This document shows, piece by piece, positions 47,945 through 58,501 of a DNA stretch of 64,000 nucleotides (positions within the stretch are counted from its first letter, which is position 1; each line of letters opens with the position of its first letter). Below the pieces are notes generated by a model. The model was not told the origin of the DNA. It was given only the letters and a program-made list of their open reading frames with translations, and did no database searches. The position numbers were made by a program, and so were the translations under genes. The stretch lies in NCBI RefSeq assembly GCF_945859705.1, contig NC_079134.1:85702973-85766972 (forward strand). Direction: 5' to 3'. This stretch comes from Episyrphus balteatus. Its lineage: Eukaryota; Arthropoda; Insecta; Diptera; Syrphidae.

Positions 47945-50715
47945 AGTCCGGTCAAATTAGACTAAAATAAGGGGGTCAGGTTACATTAATTCCCAGCAAG
48001 CTGAAAATTGGTAGGATTGTTGGAAACACCATCATAAATTAAATCTAAAAAGTCCTCATCGATCCGAGGTGTGGAAAAAAATTTACGGGGGGTCAAAGGT
48101 CAAAAAAATGGGTTTTTCACGATTTTAAGCAAAACGGTAAGTCTTATCAAAAAATTTTCAATGCAAGAATTGTAGACCAGATTATTATATATAAAAAGTG
48201 TCATTGCACTTTTTTTCCTAGGACCCACCGTTTCTTAGGTATAACGATTCAAAAAGTTGAAGTTGAGTTGTAATCGTCCTAATCAGGCCTATTCTGAAAA
48301 AAAAACTCCTAACTGAAAAGTTCCTGAAATTTCATTATTTTTTTAGCTTGAGTTTCGTTCTTCAATGGTTAAGAATATGGGGAAAGCAAAAAAAAAAATG
48401 GAAATTTTCGCCATTTTTAAAAATGGGGGCCCTTCTCCCGAAACCATTTCCTTGGGAATTTTTGTTTAGAATATGTCTGAATATATACAGGGTGTGCAAT
48501 AGAGAATGGACAACCCTAAATTGGCTGATAGCTAGACTTATGACTGTTCTAAAAACAGATAGAAAAATGTTCTATCGCAACCAGTTCATAAAATATGGAC
48601 TTTTTCTCGTTCAGTGTATTTTAAATTTTATCATCTTATGTTTTCGTTCACTACAACCACGAATGAATGAATTTTATTTATTTCTCTTTTTTATAATTTT
48701 CTGCAATAATTGTATGAGTACATAAACGCTTTAAAAACTGCAAAGCTATTGCACATTTTCGTAAAAAAAATTTTGAAATCTGTTTTTTGATGCAAAATGT
48801 AAAAAAAGTATTTTATGAAAAATTTTAAACACCTGTGGTATAAAATAAATCTATAGAAACCTAGGTGGCCAACTTTCTTAAAAATATTCTGGTATAAGGA
48901 GAATATTTTTAAGAAAGATGGCCACCTAGGTTTCTATAGATTTATTTTATACCACAGCACAGTGGGTCACCTCCCATACAAAGTGCGGTCAAAAATATAA
49001 TGACCATATTTTTTTTAATGAAACACCTGTATTATCATTTTATATGATTTATTATTGCAAAAAAATGCATCAAGTCAGTTTTTTAAAATTTTTGTTATTT
49101 TCAAGAAAAATAAAAAAAGGTAAAAAAAATTTTTTTTTTGAAAATATAAAAAAAATGGTTAATGCCGGAAATGGACCTGCCTGTCAGTCGAGCACTTTAC
49201 CCTTACCCTCTAGTTCAGTCTTTTTTAAAAATAATAGTGCCAAAAAGGAATTTTTTTAGTTTTACGTTGTAATTTTTTTTTCTCCGTGTATCGTTATTTA
49301 AACTCGTATTACTCGAAAAGGGGAAAAAAGGGGAAAAAAAGGCGCTATTATTTCGAAAGGTAGGACGGTATTCTTCATTTGCGAACTTAAATTGTAGAGG
49401 GCACTCGAAGGCAAACCAACTAAATCTCTAATTTAATGAAAATTGAGCTAAATAAAAATGGTTAAAATTGCTTCGCTAACGAGCCCCATTACAATTAGCC
49501 TTAATGTTATTTAACAATATAATTTATGTTTTTATAAAGTATTAAACTTCTCGTCTAATATCCATAACAATTTAGTACTGTTCACAATTTTTAACACCCG
49601 CTATCACTATCGCAAGTTGACACCTTATAACTGCAGCGATAAGAAAACTGTACATTTTTTTATATACCGACTTTGAATGGCTATTAAGAAATGAAAAAAG
49701 GGGTAACCGTCAAATTTTTTTTTGGTTTTGGTTCGATGGGAGATTGTAGAACGTTGTTTAATCATTGGATTTTAAAAAATTGACATTAACTTTTTTTATT
49801 TTTGACCTATGGCGGGACCCACTGTGCACAGGTGTTTAAAATTTTTCATAAAATACTTTTTTTACATTTTGCATCAAAAAACAGATTTCAAAATTTTTTT
49901 TTACGAAAATGTGCAATAGCTATGAAATTTTTAAGGTGTTTATGTACTCATCCAATTTCATCCAATTATTGTAGAAAATTATAAAAAAAAGAAATAAATA
50001 AAATTCATTCATTCTTGGTTGTAGTGAACGAAAACATAAGATGATAAAATTTAAAATACACTGAACGAAAAAAAGTCCATATTTTATGAACTGGTTGCGA
50101 TAGAACTTTTTTCTATCTGTTTTTAGAACAGTCATAAGTCTAGCTATCAGCCAATTTAGGGTTGTCCATTCTCTATTGCACACCCTGTATATATTCAGAC
50201 ATATTCTAAACAAAAATTCCCAAGGAAATGGTTTCGGGAGAAGGGCCCCCATTTTGAAAAATGGCGAAAATTTCCATTTTTTTGCTTTCCCCATATTCTT
50301 AACCATTGAAGAACGAAATTCAAGCTAAAAAAATAATGAAATTTCAGGAACTTTTCAGTTAGGAGTTTTTTTTCAGAATAGGCCTGATTAGGACGATTAC
50401 AACTCAACTTCAACTTTTTGAATCGTTATACCTAAGAAACGGTGGGTCCTAGGAAAAAAAGTGTCATGACACTTTTTATATATAATAATCTGGTCTACAA
50501 TTCTTGCATTGAAAATTTTTTGATAAGACTTACCGTTTTGCTTAAAATCGTGAAAAACCCATTTTTTTGACCTTTGACCCCCCGTAAATTTTTTTCCACA
50601 CCTCGGATCGATGAGGACTTTTTAGATTTAATTTATGATGGTGTTTCCAACAATTCTACCAATTTTCAGCTTGCTGGGAATTAATGTAACCTCGGATGTC
50701 TAAATTGACCGGACT
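47945..50715. mobile_element. PAL1 foldback element, copy B
   Basis: Ends AGTCCGGTCAAATTAGAC and GTCTAAATTGACCGGACT, arms of about 900 bp, opposite in orientation to copy A. Copy 2 of the YqaJ repeat (near 63440) shows the unoccupied site. The middle (48833-49950) holds an inverted pair around TTCTATAGATTTATTTTAT and a further element with CAGTGGGTCACC...GGGACCCACTG ends (about 48961-49826), rich in AT and without a gene. Confidence 0.85.
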
Positions 50716-50904
50716 ATTTTTGTTTTTTTAGTTATAAGGAATTTGTTATGTTTATCACCTTTCTAAATAAACTATTGAGTATCTTGTACCTACTTTTAAC
50801 CTCTTGTAACCCAACATCGGAAATTTTAAAATTAATAATGTCAATCGACTAGCCTTTAGCTATAATAAAACACGTATTTTTTTAAAATTCAATATCTTTA
50901 TTAT

Positions 50905-52346
50905 AGACCAGTGCCGATGCCTTCAAAAACATTAAAAAGTACAAAAAAATCATAGTAGGATGAAACATATTGGAAAAGGAGGTGAATATGATGAAAATTA
51001 AAGGAAAAATAAATTACGGGCGAGCCGAGTTCGGGAAGTGGGTGGGTTGAGTTTTTAATGGTAAAAAATGGTATATCTCGATTTCCGACAAAACTACAAA
51101 TCCTATAGAAAAAAGTTCTATGGCAAAGTTGTAGGTAATAAAAAGATCTACAACTTTTGTATCAACAATTTTTTCACATAACCTCAAAATTTATGTGAAA
51201 AATTCAAAAAACCGAGTTTTTGGTTTTTTATTTTTATCTTTTCCAAAAACAAAAATTTTTCTACTAAATTTGGTGAAAACTTACCTTATTATGTCCCAAA
51301 TACACTGTAATTTATTTGATTTAAAATATTAATTTGTTCACCTTATTTTGACTTAATACCAAAAAAACACCCTAATTTTCAATCCAAAATTCACGTGTCA
51401 AAATATCAGCTTTTTTTAAAAAGTCGGTATGCATTTCGTTCGTTAAAATGTCTATTTTCTGATGGTGTAAAAAAAATTTTACACTAGTATACCATAGAAC
51501 ATGTTCTAGTAAAATTCAAAAAATGAAAAAAGCTTGAATTCAAAAAAAAATTTTTATCATTGTTTACAATTTTGGCCTATTTATTCAAATTTACACTTTA
51601 ATTACTCAAAAAACGTAAGATTTCATGTAACATTGATTAATCTTATGTTTTTTGAGTAATTAAAGTGTAAATTTGAATAAATAGGCCAAAATTGTAAACA
51701 ATGATAAAAATTTTTTTTTGAATTCAAGCTTTTTTCATTTTTTGAATTTTACTAGAACATGTTCTATGGTATACTAGTGTAAAATTTTTTTTACACCATC
51801 AGAAAATAGACATTTTAACGAACGAAATGCATACCGACTTTTTAAAAAAAGCTGATATTTTGACACGTGAATTTTGGATTGAAAATTAGGGTGTTTTTTT
51901 GGTATTAAGTCAAAATAAGGTGAACAAATTAATATTTTAAATCAAATAAATTACAGTGTATTTGGGACATAATAAGGTAAGTTTTCACCAAATTTCGTAG
52001 AAAAATTTTTGTTTTTGGAAAAGATAAAAATAAAAAACCAAAAACTCGGTTTTTTGAATTTTTCACATAAATTTTGAGGTTATGTGAAAAAATTGTTGAT
52101 ACAAAAGTTGTAGATCTTTTTATTACCTACAACTTTGCCATAGAACTTTTTTCTATAGGATTTGTAGTTTTGTCGGAAATCGAGATATACCATTTTTTAC
52201 CATTAAAAACTCAACCCACCCACTTCCCGAACTCGGCTCGCCCGTAATTTATTTTTCCTTTAATTTTCATCATATTCACCTCCTTTTCTAATGGGTTTCA
52301 TTCTACTATGATTTTTTTTGGTTTCCAAAACTATCGACCCTGGTCT
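50905..52346. mobile_element. PAL4 near-perfect palindrome with duplication ATTAT
   Basis: Two ~715-bp arms are almost exact inverses around a short loop near 51615-51640. Ends AGACCAGTGCCGATG and the inverse of AGACCAGGGTCGATA are less alike than the arms. ATTAT flanks both sides (50900-50904 and 52347-52351); copy 2 of the host repeat near 63622 has the site with ATTAT once. No gene. Confidence 0.88.
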
Positions 52347-52737
52347 ATTATTTACTTAGTTATTTCGAAATTTAAGGAGTAAAAAAATAAGTTTAAATAA
52401 TTTATTTTTGTAGATAAATGCAAAAATTGAAGCAAAAAGCTTTCTAATATTTATTTTTAGGCGGATTCCTAAAATCCAAAAATAAAACCCCGTTACTTTA
52501 TGCAGAAAAAATATTTTTTCTGAATTTCGTTGTTTTTACACAAATTTGCTTGTTTTCAAAAAAAGCCGAAATTTCAACTTTAACTGCCAGTTAAAAACTA
52601 TTGGTGTCATTTATTGAAAATATGATGTACTATTTCGATAAAGCAATATCTAAAAAATATGTTATAAGCTTCAAAAGAAGAAAAATATAGTTTTTGCAAC
52701 TTTTATGGGACCTTTGTTGGTTTGTAACAGATATGTC

Positions 52738-53329
52738 ACATGGGGCTACAAGGGGTTAATAATGAAATAAAATGTATTGTTTTTATACCAAAACTAATTA
52801 AAATCCAAAAAATTATTATTATAATTTCGTATGTAAAAACAAAAAAATATTTATTTATTTATTTATTTATTTTATCTAACTTAATTGAAGAGAAAAATAT
52901 ACATATATACATGGTGTCCCAAAAGTAATGGATCAAACGAAATATGCTGATAGGCCAACTTTAGGGCTCTCAGAATTTAGTAACTTGTAAGTAAGAAAGT
53001 AGGTACCTAATAGTTTTAAAAAATAAACGTTTTATTTGCCAACAAAGAAAAAAAAAGTCGATCAGATTCCTGCGCCTACGAATATTTGCAAAAGTTATAT
53101 AGAATACCAAGTGATGTAGGTACATAGATGCGCAGAAAGATAGAAAAATTCAACACTGAATATCATACCATTTTTTTCTTCATAAATATACCTACCATGA
53201 CTCTTGCACACAGAGTAAAACCAACGGAAAACGAAAACACAAGTGAATTCGGTTGCGCAAAGCAAAACCGCAATATACACTTGCAAGGCTTGCAACCCTT
53301 TTTTTTTTGCTATTTCCTTGATGCTGATC
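52738..53329. other. Part of the composite insertion, no gene
   Basis: AT-rich; includes an ATTT run (52854-52873) and a GGTGTCCCAAAAGTAATGG motif at 52913 that resembles the end of a mariner-like or similar repeat. No supported coding frame. Confidence 0.45.
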
Positions 53330-54102
53330 AGGGATGGGACTTTGCTGCAATTGCAGTAGATCTACTGCATTTTTTTCAAGAAACAAATCTACTGCCTTTA
53401 AATAAAATCTACTGCACTTTTTGTTTTAAAATAAATCATCGATTTTCATGTGAACAAGATTTCACCCGAAAAAATTCAATTTTTCAATTTTACTTTTACC
53501 CTATTAAGGCTTGGCCACACTGGAGGGTATGCGGTAGCGGTACGGGTAGCGGTGAGGGTACTTGTATGAAAAAAATTCCAAACTGACACATCAACGTTCA
53601 GGTGTGGAATGTTTTTAGTACAAATATCGTTACCGCTATACCGCATACCCTCCATTGTGGCCAAGCCTTTATAAGTTCCGTGCGGAAAGTTGTGAACTTT
53701 TTTTTCAGGTAATGAGTGAGGTAGTCGACAGGTCTTTTCTAACTAAAATTTTAGTGACGCACAAGGAACTAGTTTTGCCGAAAATATAAATTCCATTCGG
53801 GGGAAAATTACAATATATTTTTAATTTCTATGCGAACAAAAATGTTTCGGGTTCACGTGAATCTCATATTAATATGTTATGAACATAATATTTTTGTTTG
53901 ATCGTATTTCTGATTGCAGTCAATGCATACATTTGTCTTTTGTTCTGTTTTTGTTATATTTTCTTAAAAAGAAATAAATGTTGAGTTTTTGTTAATTTTT
54001 ATGAAATTTTATACAAATATAAAAATCTACTGCGATAAAAATGAATCTACTGCGTTATTTGTTCAAATCTACTTCGACATTTTTTTCAAAAAGTCCCATC
54101 CC
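53330..54102. mobile_element. hAT-like element with CAGGGATGGGACTTT ends
   Basis: Ends CAGGGATGGGACTTT and AAAAGTCCCATCCCTG, flanked by TGCTGAT on both sides (7 bp, or 8 with one mismatch). CTACTGC motifs are repeated at both ends. It contains a smaller MITE at 53510-53668. Confidence 0.8.
53510..53668. mobile_element. ~160-bp MITE with AGGCTTGGCCACACTGGAGG ends
   Basis: Inverted ends of about 30 bp (AGGCTTGGCCACA...GGTATGCGGTA) enclose a short core. It lies in the 53330-54102 element, four levels down from the Polinton. Confidence 0.8.
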
Positions 54103-55247
54103 TGTGCTGATTTGTTTTTTCTACCTAAATAGACTTTAATTTTATGACTTTGGTTCTCTAGAAAGGGAAAGAGAATGCAAATAAAGATACCGAGAGAGAA
54201 CTGAGTTGAGATGACGTTGAACGTGAGAGATGTATGGCGAAGAAAGGTCACTAATACACACAAACTCATTTACATGAAGTCTGAGTTCGTCATTCGGGGA
54301 CACCCACTCTTAAGGGCAAGACACTGCTTACCAGCAAATAAAAGAAGTAGCCATTTCTTCTATTTTTTTATATGATGAAGTGAATAAAATATGTTTTAAA
54401 TAGGGAAGCTTTCTGTGGCCTTGCTGTGTGGAGGTCAATTCTGTTGATAAAATTCGTCATCGGCAAAATGTTAAAGAAGGATATCATTTCTCAAATCTTT
54501 TTAGTTTTTTGCAATGTTTCAGTTCAATACATTCGTCTGATAAAATTTGGTGAATTTTGTTTGCTTACAGAATATGACAGTATTTTGTACATACTAAATT
54601 TGCTAGATCTGTTGCATTTTTTGAAACAACTATCGATTTGTTAATCATCAATGGCCAGCCAATTATAGAAGCAATGTAAGCAACATTATCTAAGGCAATT
54701 TAAATATTATTATTAAATATCACTTAGGGCTAATTTTTTGAATAGTTAGATAAACCTTAGTTAGAGCTTATTCCTAGGATTAAAAGTTTTTTTTTATAGT
54801 GACATTTATTCTTCTGATAGTCTATCTGACGATTGAAAAAGCAGGGCTTAATCTAATAAATACAACTGAATGTTTTTTATATTGTAAATCGCTGATTAAT
54901 ACCTGAAAACGGACGAATTCGAAAATATGGCCAAAATAATTTTTTTTGTCTTTACTATTTTAATAGAGGTATTTTAAATTCCCATTCAATTTTAAAACAA
55001 AATTTAAAAAAAAATATATTTTCAAATGCAATTTTTTTTACAAAACTTTGCGATTCGTTTGCCTGAGGTTAGGAAGACTTTTAATTCAAAAGTTAAAACT
55101 GTTATTAAGTAAAAACGATTTTTATTTTAACTTTCTGGGCTAGCGGAAAACAATGAACAGTTGTTTTAAGGCAAATTATTCAATCGAAGTACTCGTGCAG
55201 TACATTTTATTTTTAGGAGAGGATAGCCTCAATTGGTCATAGTTAAA
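54103..55247. other. Part of the composite insertion, no gene
   Basis: No recognisable gene. The longest frame (72 codons from 54426) shows no motif. AT-rich throughout. Confidence 0.45.
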
Positions 55248-55617
55248 GCCTAGTACGCTGCTGATAAGAAACGAAAAATCCCATACAAAAATGAAACAAC
55301 GAAAAGGTAAACCAAAAATTTCGTTCAACTTTTCGTTCTGTAGTACGCTGTTCGGCACAACGAAATTGAAAGTCTAAACTTCTTTTTCGCACAAAACAAT
55401 TGCCATTTCCATTCATTGTGTGTGGAAAAATGACATTTTGATTTTTTTGTTTGTTTTTGTTGTTCATTTTGTCATTGCATGTCTTTCTGCGATGCGTGTT
55501 TGCTTTTTTTCACTTATGTTTTGCAATTTTTGAGTATTTTTCGGTCCAGATTTCGCAAGCATTTCGTTGTGGAGACCGACGAAAAATTTCGTTTCACATC
55601 AGCAGCGTTCTAGGCTT
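55248..55617. mobile_element. ~370-bp MITE at a TTAA site
   Basis: Ends AGCCTAGTACGCTGCTGAT and the inverse of AGCCTAGAACGCTGCTGAT stand between TTAA copies (about 55244 and 55618). TTAA duplication suggests a piggyBac- or Kolobok-type mobiliser. No gene. Confidence 0.75.
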
Positions 55618-56546
55618 TAAGGCTTAACGCTAAACTTAAACGAATCTCATACCGTTTTTGTTTGGTTATTTTTAGAACTACATTCGGAACTTTTCGATTC
55701 GAAATGCAAGACGCACAAATTTTAATTTTTAATAATTCAAAAAGCCCATTTTCAGGTTTATGCCTGCTATCAAAACTTTTGAAAAAAACAAAAAAAAAAA
55801 AAAAAAATTGGCATGACCCCCCCCAAGAAGCAAACCTGTATACGCCCCTGTCACCTGAGCTTATTGATAGGATCACTCCTAAAAGGTCGAAAAAAAGTCT
55901 TACTCAACGTTACTTTTCAGAACTTTTATTACAAGAAGAATACCATGATACACCTAAAAAATACAGAGATTTGTTTATAAGCAATTCCAACACGCTTGAT
56001 AAAACGTATGGGGTATATTCAAAAGATGATAAGTGGTACATCGGAAATAGTGAATTAACCATTCTTGGAAAACATATACGAATACAAAATAATACCTTTG
56101 AGAGTACAAATGGCTTATATGAACTTATATTCATGAGAAAACCAGATGAAAGCATTTACACTAGCGAAGATTTAAAAAATTACAAGACCATATTGTATGA
56201 CACCAATACACATAAGATTGGTCATGATTCACACGGACAAATACATGGCAATCGGGGGTATAAGTATACGAAAATAATCAAGAAATTATTAGGATTCGAT
56301 ACAAATACATCTAATAAGCCACCATCTTCACCATCAACACCACAACCAACTTCAGGCAATGGGTTAATGCAATTATCAAAATTGGAAAAAGACTATATAT
56401 TTTGGGATGACCCCAATGAACTTGTAGATCGAATACGACTTCTTATTGCTTCGCAACAAGCTGGGCACAACAATTATTCCAACGAAATTATTTCAATTAT
56501 TGAAGAACTTAAAGAAGCCGTTATTATCGAATAAAAAAATAAAATA

Positions 56547-56846
56547 ATGAGTATTGATAAATTTGGTCGTTATTCACATAGGACCCCACCGAGAGGCCCA
56601 AGAGGGAAACAAGGAGAGCGGGGGCCATCTGGTGCACAAGGACCACCTGGAGAGGGATTTGTCAAAACAGAAAACGGCGATTACACCATAGATGGAAAAA
56701 GATTAAAAAACATTCAGGAGCCTCAAGAACAAAAAGATGCTGCAACTAAAAGCTATGTTGATCAAAAAATTGATCAATTACGCGAAAGCCTTCAAATTGA
56801 AATTGAAAAATACTTTAATAAGTTTAAATATGTTATACCTACTTAA
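56547..56846 (+). CDS. Collagen-like fibre protein with phage-tail-type motif
   Basis: Intact frame of 99 codons, ATG at 56547, 12 bp after the DUF8207 stop. Residues 17-37 are seven Gly-X-Y triplets (GPRGKQGERGPSGAQGPPGE), which would form a short collagen triple helix. Residues 45-71 read YTIDGKRLKNIQEPQ then DAATKSYVDQ, the pattern seen just before the coiled part of many phage tail fibres. Residues 72-95 are a heptad-like coiled coil. A trimeric spike or fibre on the particle is the natural inference. It may be complete, or a larger receptor-binding head may have been lost. Confidence 0.8.
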   Translation: MSIDKFGRYSHRTPPRGPRGKQGERGPSGAQGPPGEGFVKTENGDYTIDGKRLKNIQEPQEQKDAATKSYVDQKIDQLRESLQIEIEKYFNKFKYVIPT

Positions 56847-56897
56847 AATCAATTTAGTCTTCACTTAAGTACCTATATAATCAGTCATTAATTCGCG

Positions 56898-57188
56898 ATG
56901 TCTAGCATAAACCCCACATTAATTTTCGATAAAATCTTAAAATTCCTTATCAGAAATAAGAACATCTTGTTGGACGAACATCATACGGAACTTTTGAACT
57001 GTATAGTCTTCTTAAAACGGTTTACTAATGTATCTTCTACAACATCTGATTATCGATGCCATTTTGCTAACTGCCCATGGTCCTCAAATCTATGCAAAGA
57101 AGGACCAGATACATGTGCGTGTTACATGGTTGAAAATAGGTTGATAAAAATTAAAAAATTAATGTTGTTGTATGAAAGATTAAATTAA
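56898..57188 (+). CDS. Small cysteine-containing Polinton protein, paralogue 1
   Basis: Intact frame of 96 codons. An N-terminal helical part (FDKILKFLIRNKNILL...LLNCIVFLKRF) is followed by HFANCPWSSNLCKEGPDTCACY and a basic helix. Cys residues in the C-x(6)-C-x(6)-C-x-C pattern may bind metal or form disulphides. It is clearly related to the next gene, 54 bp on. No named family recognised. Confidence 0.7.
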   Translation: MSSINPTLIFDKILKFLIRNKNILLDEHHTELLNCIVFLKRFTNVSSTTSDYRCHFANCPWSSNLCKEGPDTCACYMVENRLIKIKKLMLLYERLN

Positions 57189-57242
57189 ATATTTTAAAAA
57201 TAATATTCAAGTCAGTTTGCATTCACATTTAAAACGAAAAAC

Positions 57243-57548
57243 ATGTCTCCTTTTAAAATTAATTTGGTCGTTGACGAACTTCTATCCTTTTTAAAATCCA
57301 ACCAGCACATTATACAACATGAAGTACACTATTCAGAAGCTATGAATTGTATTTTGTTTATAAAGAGATTCGAAAAGGATGATTATTCTATGACATGGAA
57401 TGAATTTCATTTCTTGAACTGTCCTTCAAGTTGGTCATCAAACTTGTGCAATGAAGGACCAGATACTTGTTCATGTTACCGAATTAAGATTAAAATTAAT
57501 AAAATTAAGAGAATTGTGAATTTTTATACACAAATTTTAAACGAATAA
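57243..57548 (+). CDS. Small cysteine-containing Polinton protein, paralogue 2
   Basis: Intact frame of 101 codons with the same architecture as its neighbour: VVDELLSFLKSNQHII...MNCILFIKRF, then HFLNCPSSWSSNLCNEGPD with TCSCY following. The pair arose by tandem duplication; both keep all four Cys of the core and the LC-EGPDTC string while the rest has diverged, which suggests selection. Role unknown; position between fibre protein and integrase. The stop is part of AATAAA (57545-57550). Confidence 0.7.
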   Translation: MSPFKINLVVDELLSFLKSNQHIIQHEVHYSEAMNCILFIKRFEKDDYSMTWNEFHFLNCPSSWSSNLCNEGPDTCSCYRIKIKINKIKRIVNFYTQILNE

Positions 57549-57597
57549 AGTAATAAAAAGGTAAAATGTTTTGTTGTTTTAATCATTCTGTGAAAAG

Positions 57598-58501
57598 ATG
57601 AGCAAAAGAGACATTGTCGAAGAACTACATAAGCCAGCAAGAAAAAATTTCAGAAAAAGGAGAGTCATTATCAAAGGACTTGATGATTTATGGCAAGCTG
57701 ATCTTGTTGAAATGGGGGCATATTCAGCAGATAATGAAAATAATAGATATCTTCTTACGGTAATTGATACATTTTCTAAATTAGCTTGGACTGCCCCTAT
57801 TAAAAATAAAACCGGGGTGAGTGTCACTTAAGCTATGGAAAATATATTTAGAAAGGGTCGTATTCCAGCCAATTTGCAAACAGATGACGGTAAAGAATTT
57901 TTCAACACTACTTTTCAAAGTCTTATGAAAAAACATAACATCAATCATTATTCAACATTTACGTCACTTAAGGCTTCGATTGTCTTTGAAAACCCTTATG
58001 TGGAAAGAATTCAGTGCTAACGGTTCATATTGTTGGATAAATATAATAGATACACTAACTAAAACGTACAACAATTCAAAACATCGAACTATTAAAATGA
58101 AGCCTTCAAAAGTCAATACTACAAATGAAAAGCAAATTCTAACAAAAATATATGATAACATCAAAATTCATTTTGCTCCAAAGTTTAAGGTGGGAGAGTT
58201 TGTGAGAATAAGTAAATACAAGCATGTATTTGATAAAGGATACACACCAAATTGGACAACAGAAATCTTCAAAATAACAAAAATTCAACATACAAATCCA
58301 GTGACATATCTGCTAGAAGACTACCAGAAAAACCCTATCAAGGGTGGGTTCTATGAGCTTGAACTACAAAAAACTAAGTTCCCCGATACTTATCTAATTG
58401 AAAAAGTGCTCCAAAGGAAAAAAGATCAACTACTTGTAAAATGGCTTGGTTTTACCCCCGAACATAATTTATGGATACCTATTCCAAAAGAAAATGAATA
58501 A
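57598..58501 (+). pseudogene. Retrovirus-type integrase with chromodomain, broken
   Basis: Would insert the element and make the 6-bp duplication. From the ATG at 57598: ELHKPARKNF, then the first catalytic Asp in LWQADLVEM (residue 35) and FSKLAW. A TAA at 57829-57831 interrupts the same frame. The second Asp is in NLQTDDGKEFF (codon at 57883). Near 57981 the frame shifts and the segment that should carry the third catalytic residue, a Glu just after KASIV, is missing, consistent with a small deletion. The C-terminal part (57980-58501) has the SH3-like KFKVGEFVRISKYK region and a chromodomain (YLIEKVLQRKKDQLLVKWLG) near 58393-58485, which in relatives reads histone marks. The stop overlaps AATAAA. 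Confidence 0.92.

Larger units (their letters stand above)
46114..52737 (+). mobile_element. YqaJ-nuclease repeat (copy 1), with two nested foldbacks
   Basis: Starts TTAAGGCTGAGTGGACCACG and is colinear with 61517-64000. Copy 1 carries PAL1 (47945-50715) and PAL4 (50905-52346), which are absent from copy 2. It keeps only the first half of the nuclease frame. The right end is not certain because copy 2 runs off the window. Confidence 0.75.
41988..55850. mobile_element. 13.9-kb composite hAT-type insertion
   Basis: Ends CAACGGCGTATACAAGG and the inverse of CAGGGGCGTATACAGG, with GGGGTCATGCC a little inside on both sides, fit hAT termini. The 8-bp duplication TCACCTGA is exact. It has grown through further insertions: an inverted-repeat element (42099-42733), PAL2 copy C (42760-45861), a YqaJ-bearing repeat (46114-52737) that itself holds PAL1 copy B and PAL4, another hAT-like element (53330-54102) and a TTAA MITE (55248-55617). 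No hAT transposase is seen. Confidence 0.85.
41692..56534 (+). pseudogene. DUF8207-like Polinton protein, split by a 13.9-kb insertion
   Basis: The N-terminal part (41692-41987) is a Lys/Glu-rich helical region: NIDVKLTKDLIKTTEALRKK, then EKAKRKFKQQQEHELKF. The C-terminal part (55851-56534) has the conserved domain: YGVYSKDDKWYIGNSELTI, GLYELIFMRKPDESIYTSED, NYKTILYDTNTHKIG and GNRGYKYTKIIKKLL. I associate this domain with DUF8207 proteins found in insect Polintons; the function is unknown, possibly a virion component. The break is a hAT-type insertion with duplication TCACCTGA (41980-41987 and 55851-55858); the frames on both sides agree across one copy of the duplication, so no other damage is evident. 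The stop at 56532-56534 is embedded in an AATAAA. Confidence 0.85.

Noticed and set aside
16270..52346. TA duplications for PAL1 and PAL4 (Tc1/mariner-like)
   Set aside because: TA does flank slightly shorter ends, but the empty sites fit a 5-bp ATTAT duplication and not a TA duplication.
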